This document shows, piece by piece, positions 54,990 through 63,098 of a stretch of DNA of 64,000 bases. The stretch is from Brevundimonas sp. NIBR11. GTDB lineage: Bacteria; Pseudomonadota; Alphaproteobacteria; Caulobacterales; Caulobacteraceae. The translations under genes and the position numbers were made by a program. The notes under the pieces are model-generated. The model was not told where the DNA came from. It made no database searches and saw only the letters and a program-made list of their open reading frames with translations. Where the stretch lies: NCBI RefSeq assembly GCF_027912535.1, contig NZ_CP115465.1:972001-1036000 (forward strand). Direction: 5' to 3'. How positions within the stretch are numbered: position 1 is the stretch's first letter; every line of letters begins with the position of its first letter.

Positions 54990-57900
54990 TGCTTTCCGAC
55001 GTTTCGGTCCGGAGGCCGGTATTCGCGGCTGTGGCCGCGATTGTGCTCTGCGTGATCGGGGCGGCGGCCTTCTTCTTCCTGCCGGTGCGGGAACTGCCGG
55101 ACGTCGACCCGCCGGTGGTCTCGGTCTCGACCAGTTACGCAGGGGCCTCAGCCGAGGTCATCGAGAACCGCATCACCGAGCCGATCGAGCAACAGGTCGC
55201 CGGCATCCAGGGCATCGAACGGATCACGTCTTCGAGCCGTGACGGCCGGTCGAACGTGACGCTGGAGTTCGCTCTGGATCGCGACATCGACGTCGCCGCT
55301 TCCGACGTACGCGACCGCGTCAGCCGCGTTCAGGGCCGCCTGCCGGATCAGGCCGATCCGCCGGAAGTGTCCAAGGCGGACTCGGACTCGGCGCCCATCA
55401 TGATCCTGTTCCTGCGGTCGTCTTCGATGAACCGGCTCGAGCTGACCGATTACGCCGACCGAAACCTGCTGGATCGTCTGGCGACGGTGCCGGGCGTCGC
55501 TCAGGCCCAGATCTATGGCGAGCAGCGCTACGCTATGCGCATCTGGCTGGATGCGGCCGCCTTGGGCGCGCGCGGCCTGACCGTGTCGGACGTCGAGCAG
55601 GCTCTGACCAGCCAGAACGTCGAACTGCCGGCCGGCGCGCTGGAGTCGACGGACAAGGACTACACCGTCCGTGTCGCCCGGACCTACGCCCGGCCTCAGG
55701 ACTTCGCCCAGCTGCCCATCGGCACGGCGGGATCGGCCTCCATCGGATCGTCGGGCGCCTCGGGCGCGGTCTCGACCGGCGCCATCCCGAACGGATCGGG
55801 CGCGACCGGGGCCCTGCAGGCCCGCGCGACCTATGTCACGCGTTTAGGTGACATCGCCCGGGTCGAGGAGGCGCCCGAGGAGTCGCGGCGTCTGTTCCGC
55901 GGCAATGGGCTGGATCAGATCGGTCTGGCCGTCACGCGCCAGGCCCAGTCGAACGACCTGGAAATCTCCAAGGGCGTCACCGCCCTTGTGGAGGACCTGC
56001 AGGGGACCCTGCCGCCTGGCACCGAACTGGTCGTCGGCTCCGACAACTCGGTCTTCACCTCCCACGCCATCGACGAGGTGTGGATCACCATCGGCATCTC
56101 GATGGTGCTGGTGGCTCTGGTGAACTTCATCTTCCTGGGCAGCTTCCGGGCGGCCCTGATTCCATCGATCGTGGCCCCGATCTGCCTGCTGTCGACCTTC
56201 ATCGTCCTGGCGCCGATGGGCTTCTCGCTGAACCTTCTGACGCTTCTGGCGCTCGTGCTGGCCATCGGCCTGGTGGTCGACGACGCCATCGTCGTGACCG
56301 AGAACATCCAGCGGCGTCTGGATCACGGCGAGCCGCCGCTCGTCGCCGCCGAACGCGGCACGCGGCAGGTCTTCTTCGCCGTCATCGCCACCACCATCAC
56401 CCTGCTGTCGGTGTTCGCGCCTCTATTGTTCCTGCCGGGGTACGTCGGGCGGCTGTTCGTCGAGCTGGCGGCAGCCATCGCGGCGGCCGTGGCCTTCTCC
56501 GCCTTCCTGGCGCTGAGCCTGTCGCCGATGCTGGCGTCCAAAATCCTGAAACCCGCCGCCGGCTCCGGCTGGCTGGCGCGGAATGTCGACAAGGCGATGG
56601 ACGGTCTGAAGACCTCCTACGCCCACTCGCTGGACGCCATGGTCGGCAAGCGGTTCGCCGTGATCGGCATCGTTGGTCTGATCCTGCTCGTCGGCGGCGG
56701 GGCGGCCCTGATGTTCGTCACCCTGCCGGACGAACTGGTGCCGCCCGAGGACCGTGGCCGGGTGCAGGTGCGCGTTCAGGGGCCGGAAGGCGCCGGCTTC
56801 GACTACACACGCCAGATCATGCTGGGGCTGGAACCCATCCTCGCCGAGTACAAGCAGAATGGTGAAGTCGACAGCTATCTGATCTCGTCGCCCGGTTTTG
56901 GGGGCGGCAGTTTCAACTCAGGCAACGCCTCCCTGATCCTGAAGGATTGGTCGGCACGCGAGCGGTCGGCCGACGAGATCGCTCAGGAACTGAACGGCAA
57001 GCTGCGCGGCCAGACCGGCGCCCAGGTCAACGCCTCGGTGCCCGGCGCCTTCCAGCGCGGCGGTGGCGGAGGGGGCGGCAACTCGATCGAGATGATCGCG
57101 ACCGGCCAGGAATACGAAGAGATCTACAACTGGCTGCAGCCCATTCTGGCGGCGGCGCAGGAAAATCCCGGCTTCTCGCGACCTCGCCTGAACTACGAGC
57201 CCAATGCGCCGCGCCTGCTGGTCGATGTCGATCCGGAAAAGGCGGCCGCGCTCGGCGTGTCGTCGCAGGAGATCGGACGCACGCTGGAGACCATGTTCGG
57301 ATCGCGGCGGGCCACTACTTACATCCGGGGCGGCCAGGAGTATGACGTCATCCTTCAGACCGAGCGGGCCAACCGCGCCTCCCTGGCCGATCTGGAGACC
57401 CTGTATGTCGGGGCCGGCTCCGGCGCCCTGGTGCCGCTGTCCTCGGTGGTGACGACGCAGACCAGTGGCGACACGCCGGACCGCCGCCGTCTGGATCGCC
57501 AGCGGGCGATCACGATCAGCGCCGACCTGAACCCCGGCATGACCATCGCCGACGCCGTCGAGTTCATGGAGGCCGAGGTCGCCAAGCAGCCCCAAGGGGT
57601 GGTCAACATCCAGTACGGCGGCGCGGCCCGCGACCAGCAAGAAGCCGGCGGCGCCGTGGCCTGGGCCTTCGGCCTGGCGCTTTTGCTCGTCTTCCTGGTG
57701 CTGGCCGCCCAGTTCGAGAGCTGGATCACCCCGGCGGTCATCATGCTGACCGTGCCCCTGGCGGCGGCGGGCGGGCTGTTCGGCCTGTTGATGGCCGGGT
57801 CCAGCCTGAACATCTACTCGCAGATCGGGCTGATCATCCTGATCGGGATCGCAGCCAAGAACGGCATCCTGATCGTGGAGTTCGCCAACCAGCTGCGCGA

Positions 57901-58225
57901 TCAGGGACGGTCGATCAAGGAGGCCATTGTCGAATCGTCGTCGCTGCGCCTGCGTCCGATCATCATGACCTCGATCGCCACGGCCTTCGGCGCCCTGCCT
58001 CTGGTGCTCTGGCAAGGGGCCGGGGCCGGCAGCCGCCAGACGATCGGGGTGGTCATCTTCGCCGGCGCCATGTTCTCCACGCTTCTGACCCTGTTCGTCG
58101 TGCCGGTGATCTATGGGGCCCTGGCCCGCTTCACCAAGTCGCCCGAATACACCGCCCGCAAGATCGAGGAGTGGGAGGCGCAGGAGGCGACCGCCAACGA
58201 TCCGGTCCCGGCCGCGGCGGAATAA
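54986..58225 (+). CDS. RND-family efflux pump permease
   Basis: A 1079-residue proton-driven transporter of the HAE1/AcrB type. The N-terminus (SVRRPVFAAVAAIVLCVIG) and PVRELPDVDPPVVSVST are standard. The proton relay Asp pair is in TM4, IGLVVDDAIVVTENIQRRL, and the second half has GLIILIGIAAKNGILIVEFANQLR. Within the first periplasmic part is a Ser/Gly-rich insert (about 250-285) and another glycine run near 690-700 (FQRGGGGGGG). The substrate range is unknown, and no dedicated regulator is adjacent. Confidence 0.92.
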   Translation: MMLSDVSVRRPVFAAVAAIVLCVIGAAAFFFLPVRELPDVDPPVVSVSTSYAGASAEVIENRITEPIEQQVAGIQGIERITSSSRDGRSNVTLEFALDRDIDVAASDVRDRVSRVQGRLPDQADPPEVSKADSDSAPIMILFLRSSSMNRLELTDYADRNLLDRLATVPGVAQAQIYGEQRYAMRIWLDAAALGARGLTVSDVEQALTSQNVELPAGALESTDKDYTVRVARTYARPQDFAQLPIGTAGSASIGSSGASGAVSTGAIPNGSGATGALQARATYVTRLGDIARVEEAPEESRRLFRGNGLDQIGLAVTRQAQSNDLEISKGVTALVEDLQGTLPPGTELVVGSDNSVFTSHAIDEVWITIGISMVLVALVNFIFLGSFRAALIPSIVAPICLLSTFIVLAPMGFSLNLLTLLALVLAIGLVVDDAIVVTENIQRRLDHGEPPLVAAERGTRQVFFAVIATTITLLSVFAPLLFLPGYVGRLFVELAAAIAAAVAFSAFLALSLSPMLASKILKPAAGSGWLARNVDKAMDGLKTSYAHSLDAMVGKRFAVIGIVGLILLVGGGAALMFVTLPDELVPPEDRGRVQVRVQGPEGAGFDYTRQIMLGLEPILAEYKQNGEVDSYLISSPGFGGGSFNSGNASLILKDWSARERSADEIAQELNGKLRGQTGAQVNASVPGAFQRGGGGGGGNSIEMIATGQEYEEIYNWLQPILAAAQENPGFSRPRLNYEPNAPRLLVDVDPEKAAALGVSSQEIGRTLETMFGSRRATTYIRGGQEYDVILQTERANRASLADLETLYVGAGSGALVPLSSVVTTQTSGDTPDRRRLDRQRAITISADLNPGMTIADAVEFMEAEVAKQPQGVVNIQYGGAARDQQEAGGAVAWAFGLALLLVFLVLAAQFESWITPAVIMLTVPLAAAGGLFGLLMAGSSLNIYSQIGLIILIGIAAKNGILIVEFANQLRDQGRSIKEAIVESSSLRLRPIIMTSIATAFGALPLVLWQGAGAGSRQTIGVVIFAGAMFSTLLTLFVVPVIYGALARFTKSPEYTARKIEEWEAQEATANDPVPAAAE

Positions 58226-58323
58226 AGCGTCGCACTGGACGAGAGGCCGTCGCTTCTGATAGGCGTTCGCAGGTAACGGACCGTCGCCGGGGGCGGGCGA
58301 TCCGCAGCCTGTGAGCGCGTTCA

Positions 58324-58599
58324 ATGTCCAACGTCATCAAGCTCAGCGACGCCCGGGTGGGTGATCGCGGGGTCATCGTCACCGTCGGATCTCACTGCCA
58401 TCATCAGGCGGAAGAGGTCGAACTGGAGCGCCGGCTGCTCGAGCTCGGACTGGTGGAGGGCGCGAGCGTCGAACTGCTGCACGAGGGCCTGTTCGGACGG
58501 GATCCGATCGCGCTCAAGGTCGACGACATGCGTGTGGCCCTGCGCCGCAAGGAAGCCGCCAGCCTGAAGGTGGAGCTGATGGCCGAGGCCGCCGAATAA
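58324..58599 (+). CDS. feoA: FeoA-family ferrous iron transport protein
   Basis: A 91-residue protein with an SH3-like FeoA domain: LSDARVGDRGVIVTV, then LERRLLELGLVEGASVELLHEG and PIALKVDDMRVALRRKEAASLKVE. It assists FeoB. Its TAA shares one base with the feoB ATG (TAATG). No Fur box or other iron-responsive site is recognised in the 98-base gap from the RND gene. Confidence 0.9.
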   Translation: MSNVIKLSDARVGDRGVIVTVGSHCHHQAEEVELERRLLELGLVEGASVELLHEGLFGRDPIALKVDDMRVALRRKEAASLKVELMAEAAE

Positions 58600-60485
58600 T
58601 GGATGTCGCCGTCAGGCCCTTGCGGGTCGCTCTGGTCGGAAACCCCAACTCGGGCAAGACCGCCCTGTTCAACGCCCTGACCGGCGCGCACCAGAAGGTC
58701 GCCAACTACGCCGGCGTCACGGTCGAGCGGAAAGAGGGGCGAATCCAGTCCGCGACCGGCCGGTCGATGTCGGCGCTGGACCTGCCGGGGACCTATTCGC
58801 TGCGCGCCCGCAGCCCGGACGAGGAGGTCACGCGGGACGCCGTCCTGGGCCGGTTGCAGGGCGAGACGCCGCCGGATGTCATCGTGGCCGTGGCCGATGC
58901 GACCAACCTGCGCCTGGTGCTGCGTCTGATCCTGGAGCTGAAGGCCGTGGGACGGCCGATGGTTCTAGCGCTCAACATGTACGACATCGCCCAGCGTCAG
59001 GGTTTGAGGATCGATCTGGAAAAGCTGCGCGCCGAGCTGGGCGTGCCGATCGTGACCACGGTGGCGACGCGCAAGCGCGGGATCGACGACCTGGTCGCCG
59101 AGATCGAGACGGCCGCCGGGCAGGGCTGGGTCGCCGAGGGACAGATCTGGGAAGCGCCGGACGCCGCCGCGATCCGTACCGCCCATCGCCGCGCCGAGGA
59201 GATTATGCGGGCGGCGGTGCGCCCGCCCGAACGACCGGACACCCTGACCGGCAAGATCGACGGGGTGCTGCTGCATCCGGTGGCCGGGCTGGTCATTCTG
59301 TTCGCCCTGCTGTTCGTGATGTTCCAGGCGGTGTTCGCCTGGGCCACCCCGGCGATGGACGGGATCGAGGCGGGCTTCGGCCTGCTCGGCCAGGGCGTCG
59401 CGGCGATCGTGCCGGATAGCGGGCCGATATGGCCGCTGGTCGAGAGCCTGATTGTCGACGGGATCATCGCGGGGGTGGGGGGCGTGCTCGTCTTCCTGCC
59501 GCAGATCGTGATCCTGTTCGCCTTCATCATCCTGCTGGAAGACTTCGGCTACATGGCGCGGGCGGCGTTCCTCATGGACCGGATCATGGGCGGGGCGGGC
59601 CTGCACGGGCGGGCCTTCATTCCGCTGTTGTCCTCCTTCGCCTGCGCCATTCCGGGCGTGATGGCGGCCAGGGTCATCGACGCCAAGCGCGACCGGCTCA
59701 CGACCATCATGGTCGCGCCCCTGATGACCTGTTCGGCGCGCATCCCGGTCTACACCCTGATCATCGGCGCCTTCATTCCGCAGGAGACGGTCTGGGGCTT
59801 CGCCAACCTGCAGGGGCTCGTGATGTTCGGCCTTTATGCGGCGGGAATCGTGTCGGCGCTGGTCGTGTCCTTCGTGATCCGCAAGGTGTTCTGGCGGGGG
59901 GCGGTGGAGCCGTTCATGATGGAGCTGCCGGCCTACAAGACGCCGGACGCCAAGTCGGTGCTGCTGAACCTGTGGCTGCGGGCCAGGATCTTCATGGAGC
60001 GGGCGGCGCGGATCATCCTGCCGCTGATGATCCTGGTCTGGGCCGCCTCGACCTTCCCCTATCCGCCGGAGGGGGCGACCCTGCCGGCCATCGACTATTC
60101 CTTCGCCGGGATGATCGGGCACGCGCTGGAGCCGATCTTCGCGCCCATCGGCTTCAACTGGCAGATGGTCGTGGCCCTGGTGCCCGGAATGGCGGCGCGC
60201 GAGGTCGCGGTGGCTGCGCTGGGCACCGTCTATTCCATCGCCGACGCGGAGAGCGCGGGCAGCCTTCTGGGCGCGACCCTGGCGGCGCAGTGGTCGCTGG
60301 CGACGGGGCTGGCCTTCCTGGCCTGGTACGTCTTCGCGCCTCAGTGCGTGGCGACGCTGGGCGTGGTGAAGCGCGAGCTGAACAGCTGGAAATGGATGTG
60401 GGTCATGGTCGTCTACATGTTCGCCCTGGCCTATCTGGCTTCGTTCGCCACCTACCGGATCGCGGTGGCGCTGGGCGGCGGGTGA
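58599..60485 (+). CDS. feoB: Ferrous iron transporter FeoB
   Basis: A 628-residue Fe2+ permease. The N-terminal G domain has G1 GNPNSGKT, G3 DLPGTYSL and G4 NMYD; the helical regulatory region follows. The membrane part shows the two Gate-type repeats (VLVFLPQIVILFAFIILLEDFGYMARAAFLMD and MVVALVPGMAAREVAVAALGTVYSI), including the conserved family Cys in LLSSFACAIPGVMAAR. It is shorter than the E. coli protein because of reduced loops and C-terminus. With feoA it forms a bicistronic unit. Confidence 0.94.
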   Translation: MDVAVRPLRVALVGNPNSGKTALFNALTGAHQKVANYAGVTVERKEGRIQSATGRSMSALDLPGTYSLRARSPDEEVTRDAVLGRLQGETPPDVIVAVADATNLRLVLRLILELKAVGRPMVLALNMYDIAQRQGLRIDLEKLRAELGVPIVTTVATRKRGIDDLVAEIETAAGQGWVAEGQIWEAPDAAAIRTAHRRAEEIMRAAVRPPERPDTLTGKIDGVLLHPVAGLVILFALLFVMFQAVFAWATPAMDGIEAGFGLLGQGVAAIVPDSGPIWPLVESLIVDGIIAGVGGVLVFLPQIVILFAFIILLEDFGYMARAAFLMDRIMGGAGLHGRAFIPLLSSFACAIPGVMAARVIDAKRDRLTTIMVAPLMTCSARIPVYTLIIGAFIPQETVWGFANLQGLVMFGLYAAGIVSALVVSFVIRKVFWRGAVEPFMMELPAYKTPDAKSVLLNLWLRARIFMERAARIILPLMILVWAASTFPYPPEGATLPAIDYSFAGMIGHALEPIFAPIGFNWQMVVALVPGMAAREVAVAALGTVYSIADAESAGSLLGATLAAQWSLATGLAFLAWYVFAPQCVATLGVVKRELNSWKWMWVMVVYMFALAYLASFATYRIAVALGGG

Positions 60486-60502
60486 CGGCATAGACGGGGA
60501 AC

Positions 60503-61261
60503 ATGTCCCCAATCGTCTTCGCCACCGTCATGGGCCTGCTGGGCCTGATCTTCGGCAGTTTCATCGCCGCGGTGACCGTGCGCCTGCCGAGGGACGAGGA
60601 GATCGTCGTCACGCCGTCGCACTGCATGAGTTGCGGCGAGACGCTGAAGCCATGGCAACTGGTTCCCGTGTTCAGCTGGCTGGTGCAGCGGGGCCGGTGC
60701 GCGATGTGCGGGGCGGCGGTATCGCCGCGCTATATGCTGATCGAGTGCGGGGCGGCGGGCATCGGCGTCTGGGCGGCGCTGGCCGGGCACCAGGCGGGTT
60801 GGGTCTTCGTGGCGGCGACGGCGGTTCTGGGATGGCAGCTCTTGCTGATCGCCCTGATCGACGCCGAGAATTTCTGGCTGCCGGACGAACTGACCCTGCC
60901 GCTGATCGGGACGGGGGTGATCGCGGGCGCCGTGATCGTCAGAGGATGGCCGGTCCCGCAGCTGATCGGCGCCGTGGCCGGGTTCGGCATTCTGTGGCTA
61001 TTGGCCGAACTCTATCGCCGGGTGCGCGGCCGGCAGGGGCTGGGCGGCGGCGATCCCATCCTGTTCGCGGGAGCAGGGGCCTGGGTCGGGTGGGCCGGGT
61101 TGCCGACGGTGCTGCTGTGGGCCTGCGCGGCGGGGTTCAGCATCGTGCTGACGCTGCTGATCACGCGCCGGAAGGTGGAAATGACCCAGAAGCTGCCGTT
61201 CGGGACCTTTCTGGCGATCGGGATCTGGCTGACCTGGCTGTATGGGCCGTTCGGGATCTAG
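60503..61261 (+). CDS. Type IV prepilin peptidase (A24 family)
   Basis: A 252-residue inner-membrane aspartyl protease. The N-terminal zinc-type cysteine pairs CMSC and CAMC are present (SHCMSCGETL, GRCAMCGAAV). The first catalytic Asp is in LIDAENFWLPDELT and the second in GGGDPILFAGAGAW, where relatives usually have GxGDxK; the Lys is replaced by Ile. It processes the leader of type IV pilins or pseudopilins and methylates the new N-terminus. No pilin is encoded nearby. It starts 17 bases after feoB. Confidence 0.88.
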   Translation: MSPIVFATVMGLLGLIFGSFIAAVTVRLPRDEEIVVTPSHCMSCGETLKPWQLVPVFSWLVQRGRCAMCGAAVSPRYMLIECGAAGIGVWAALAGHQAGWVFVAATAVLGWQLLLIALIDAENFWLPDELTLPLIGTGVIAGAVIVRGWPVPQLIGAVAGFGILWLLAELYRRVRGRQGLGGGDPILFAGAGAWVGWAGLPTVLLWACAAGFSIVLTLLITRRKVEMTQKLPFGTFLAIGIWLTWLYGPFGI

Positions 61262-61273
61262 TCACAGACGTTT

Positions 61274-61420
61274 TCCCTCGCCCTCGGGGGAGGGCACGCG
61301 GGAAGCGCCGGGTGGGGGCGGCAAGGCGAGGCCCCGCAGATCTTCGATGGAGCGCCTGGCCGCCCCCACCCGGTCTTCGCTTCGCTACGACCACCCTCCC
61401 CCGAGGGGGAGGGAGAGGGG
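61274..61420. repeat. Large GC-rich inverted-repeat element 2
   Basis: The outer arms CCCTCGCCCTCGGGGGAGGG (61275-61294) and CCCTCCCCCGAGGGGGAGGG (61394-61413) are nearly self-complementary, and inside them GGGTGGGGGCGGC (61310-61322) and GCCGCCCCCACCC (61359-61371) are perfect inverted copies. It fills the space between the convergent prepilin peptidase and TetR genes. It is related in design to 49245-49416 and 63006-63030. Confidence 0.7.
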
Positions 61421-61421
61421 A

Positions 61422-62054
61422 TCAGCGCCCCGTCACCAGCTTCACGACGATATGCGCTGTGGTGTCGATGATTGCGTCGGGCGGGGTATCGCCGCGTCGC
61501 ATCAGTTCGAAGCCGGCGGCAACCGATTCGACCAGGTTGGCGACCTCGTAGGAGGTCAGGCGCGGGTCCAGGCCGGGGGCGTGGTAACCGGTCGCGTGGG
61601 CCACGGCGATGCGACGCTCCAGCGACAGGTGGACCCGACGCAGGCGGCGGATGCGCGCCTCGACGAAGCCGTCCTCGCCCTTGTCGGCCAGCATGTGCTC
61701 GATGCGCAGGACCGGGCCGTGGTCGCGCCAGATCAGCAGCACGTCCATGACGTAGGCGCGGGCGGCGGCGAAGGCGTTCTCGGTCGACCAGTCCCCTTCG
61801 AGATGGCGCGACAGGGGCGCGAAATCGACGGCGGCCGCTTCGCAGAGCGCCAGAACCGGCTCCTCCACCGTCTTGAAATAGGTGTAGAAGTTGGATGGAG
61901 ACACCCCGGCCTCAAGCGCCACGTCGGCGACCCTGATCTCTCCCAGATGCTGGCGATCCAGCAGGCGTCGGGTGGCGTCCAGGATCGCCGCGCGCGTCTT
62001 TCCGCCACGCGCGCCGATGCGGTGTCCGAGCTTGTTGATCGCGCGTTCGGCCAT
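61422..62054 (-). CDS. TetR-family transcription regulator
   Basis: A 210-residue repressor. The N-terminal helix-turn-helix is at about 17-65 (TRAAILDATRRLLDRQHLG, VADVALEAGVSPSNFYTYFKTVEE). The C-terminal ligand-binding helices follow and end HIVVKLVTGR. ATG 62054 is chosen; a longer in-frame reading would run through the tRNA gene and is rejected. The target genes are unknown. Confidence 0.88.
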   Translation of the reverse strand: MAERAINKLGHRIGARGGKTRAAILDATRRLLDRQHLGEIRVADVALEAGVSPSNFYTYFKTVEEPVLALCEAAAVDFAPLSRHLEGDWSTENAFAAARAYVMDVLLIWRDHGPVLRIEHMLADKGEDGFVEARIRRLRRVHLSLERRIAVAHATGYHAPGLDPRLTSYEVANLVESVAAGFELMRRGDTPPDAIIDTTAHIVVKLVTGR

Positions 62055-62074
62055 GGGGAGAGGCCCGAAAGAGG

Positions 62075-62150
62075 TGGTGCCGGCTGCAGGAATCGAACCC
62101 GCGACATCCAGTTTACAAAACTGGCGCTCTACCAACTGAGCTAAGCCGGC
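62075..62150 (-). tRNA. tRNA-Thr (anticodon UGU)
   Basis: The reverse strand reads GCCGGCT acceptor, TAGCTCAGTTGGTAGAGC D-arm, anticodon stem CCAGT/ACTGG with loop TTTGTAA giving UGU, T-arm GCGGGTTCGATTCCTGC, AGCCGGC acceptor, discriminator A and an encoded CCA. All stems pair and the length is 76 with CCA. It reads ACA codons (and, with modification, other ACN). Confidence 0.96.
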
Positions 62151-62204
62151 GTCTTGATCGGGCTTTAGCTGGCGTTCGGGGCGGCGCGCAAGCTATCTGA
62201 GGCC

Positions 62205-62555
62205 ATGCCCAATCCATCCTACATCCTGCCCATCCTGATGCTGGTGGCGTCGAACGTCTTCATGACCTTCGCCTGGTACGGGCATCTGAAGTTCGGATCG
62301 AAGCCGCTGTGGATCGTGGTGATCGTCAGCTGGGGCATCGCCTTTTTCGAATACTGCTTGGCGGTGCCGGCGAACCGGATCGGCCACACCGTCTATTCGG
62401 CGGCCGAGCTGAAGACGATGCAGGAGGTGATCACCCTGCTGGTGTTCGCCGTCTTCTCGGTGACCGTGCTGGGGGAGAAGCTGACCCTTAATCACGGGGT
62501 CGGGTTCGGCTTCATCTTCCTGGGCGCGTGGTTCGTGTTCCGGGGGCCGTTCTAG
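62205..62555 (+). CDS. DMT-family (DUF486) small membrane protein
   Basis: A 116-residue protein with four hydrophobic segments and the DUF486 pattern (SNVFMTFAWYGHLKF, SWGIAFFEYCLAVPANRIGH, LKTMQEVITLLVFAVFSV, GFIFLGAWFVF). It belongs to the drug/metabolite transporter superfamily by fold, but no substrate is known. Its stop codon overlaps the stop of the convergent HIT gene through a shared CTAG. Confidence 0.85.
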   Translation: MPNPSYILPILMLVASNVFMTFAWYGHLKFGSKPLWIVVIVSWGIAFFEYCLAVPANRIGHTVYSAAELKTMQEVITLLVFAVFSVTVLGEKLTLNHGVGFGFIFLGAWFVFRGPF

Positions 62556-62989
62556 TCCAGGGCAGCGGCGATCTTCGCGGCGGTCGCCTTGAGTTCGTCG
62601 ACATCGGCCATGGCGCCCTGGGCGTGGCCCTTCACGTCGCGGCCGGCCCACCGCGGGATGATATGAAAATGCAGGTGGAAGACGGTCTGGCCGCCGGCCT
62701 CGCCGTTGAACTGCATGATGGAGAAACCGTCGGGCTTCAGAGCCTTTTCACTTGCGCGGGCGGTGCGCTGGGTGGCGGCGGCGAGGGTGGAGAGGACTTC
62801 GGGCTCGATCTCCAGAAGGGTGCGGGCGGTCGAGGTCTTGGAGATGATGAGGACGTGGCCCTCCGACTGGGGAAAGACGTCCATGAACGCGAGAACGGCG
62901 TCGTCCTCCCACACGGTGACCTTGGGGATCTCGTCGCGGAGAATCTTGGCGAAGATGTTCGACGGGTCGTAGGGGGCGTGGAGGGTCAT
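62552..62989 (-). CDS. HIT-family nucleotide-binding protein
   Basis: A 145-residue protein. The histidine triad is in VFHLHFHIIPRW. The N-terminal NIFAKILRDEIP and VLAFMDVFPQSEGHVLII are typical of HINT-type hydrolases, which split nucleoside phosphoramidates or dinucleotides. ATG 62989 is chosen; readings that begin further upstream extend into the serS region. It is divergent from serS, with a hairpin between them. Confidence 0.92.
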   Translation of the reverse strand: MTLHAPYDPSNIFAKILRDEIPKVTVWEDDAVLAFMDVFPQSEGHVLIISKTSTARTLLEIEPEVLSTLAAATQRTARASEKALKPDGFSIMQFNGEAGGQTVFHLHFHIIPRWAGRDVKGHAQGAMADVDELKATAAKIAAALD

Positions 62990-63005
62990 GGGGCGATCAT
63001 ACCGT

Positions 63006-63030
63006 TTCCCTCTCCCGGCGGGAGAGGGAA
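63006..63030. repeat. Short CCCTCTCCC palindrome
   Basis: TTCCCTCTCCC, loop GGC, GGGAGAGGGAA: a perfect 11-pair hairpin in the divergent HIT/serS space. The CCCTCTCCC arm is the same as the ends of the larger element at 49245-49416, so it may be a minimal form of that repeat family. It is too far upstream of any stop codon to be a simple terminator. Confidence 0.6.
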
Positions 63031-63098
63031 GTGGTTTGCCCCATTCCGCGACGCCCGCTAGGACAGCCGCTTCTCCCGCCTTCCCAAAAGACCGCGCC

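Noticed and set aside
62054..62135. A longer N-terminus for the TetR regulator.
   Set aside because: It would be translated from the tRNA-Thr gene sequence. The ATG at 62054 gives the normal family length.
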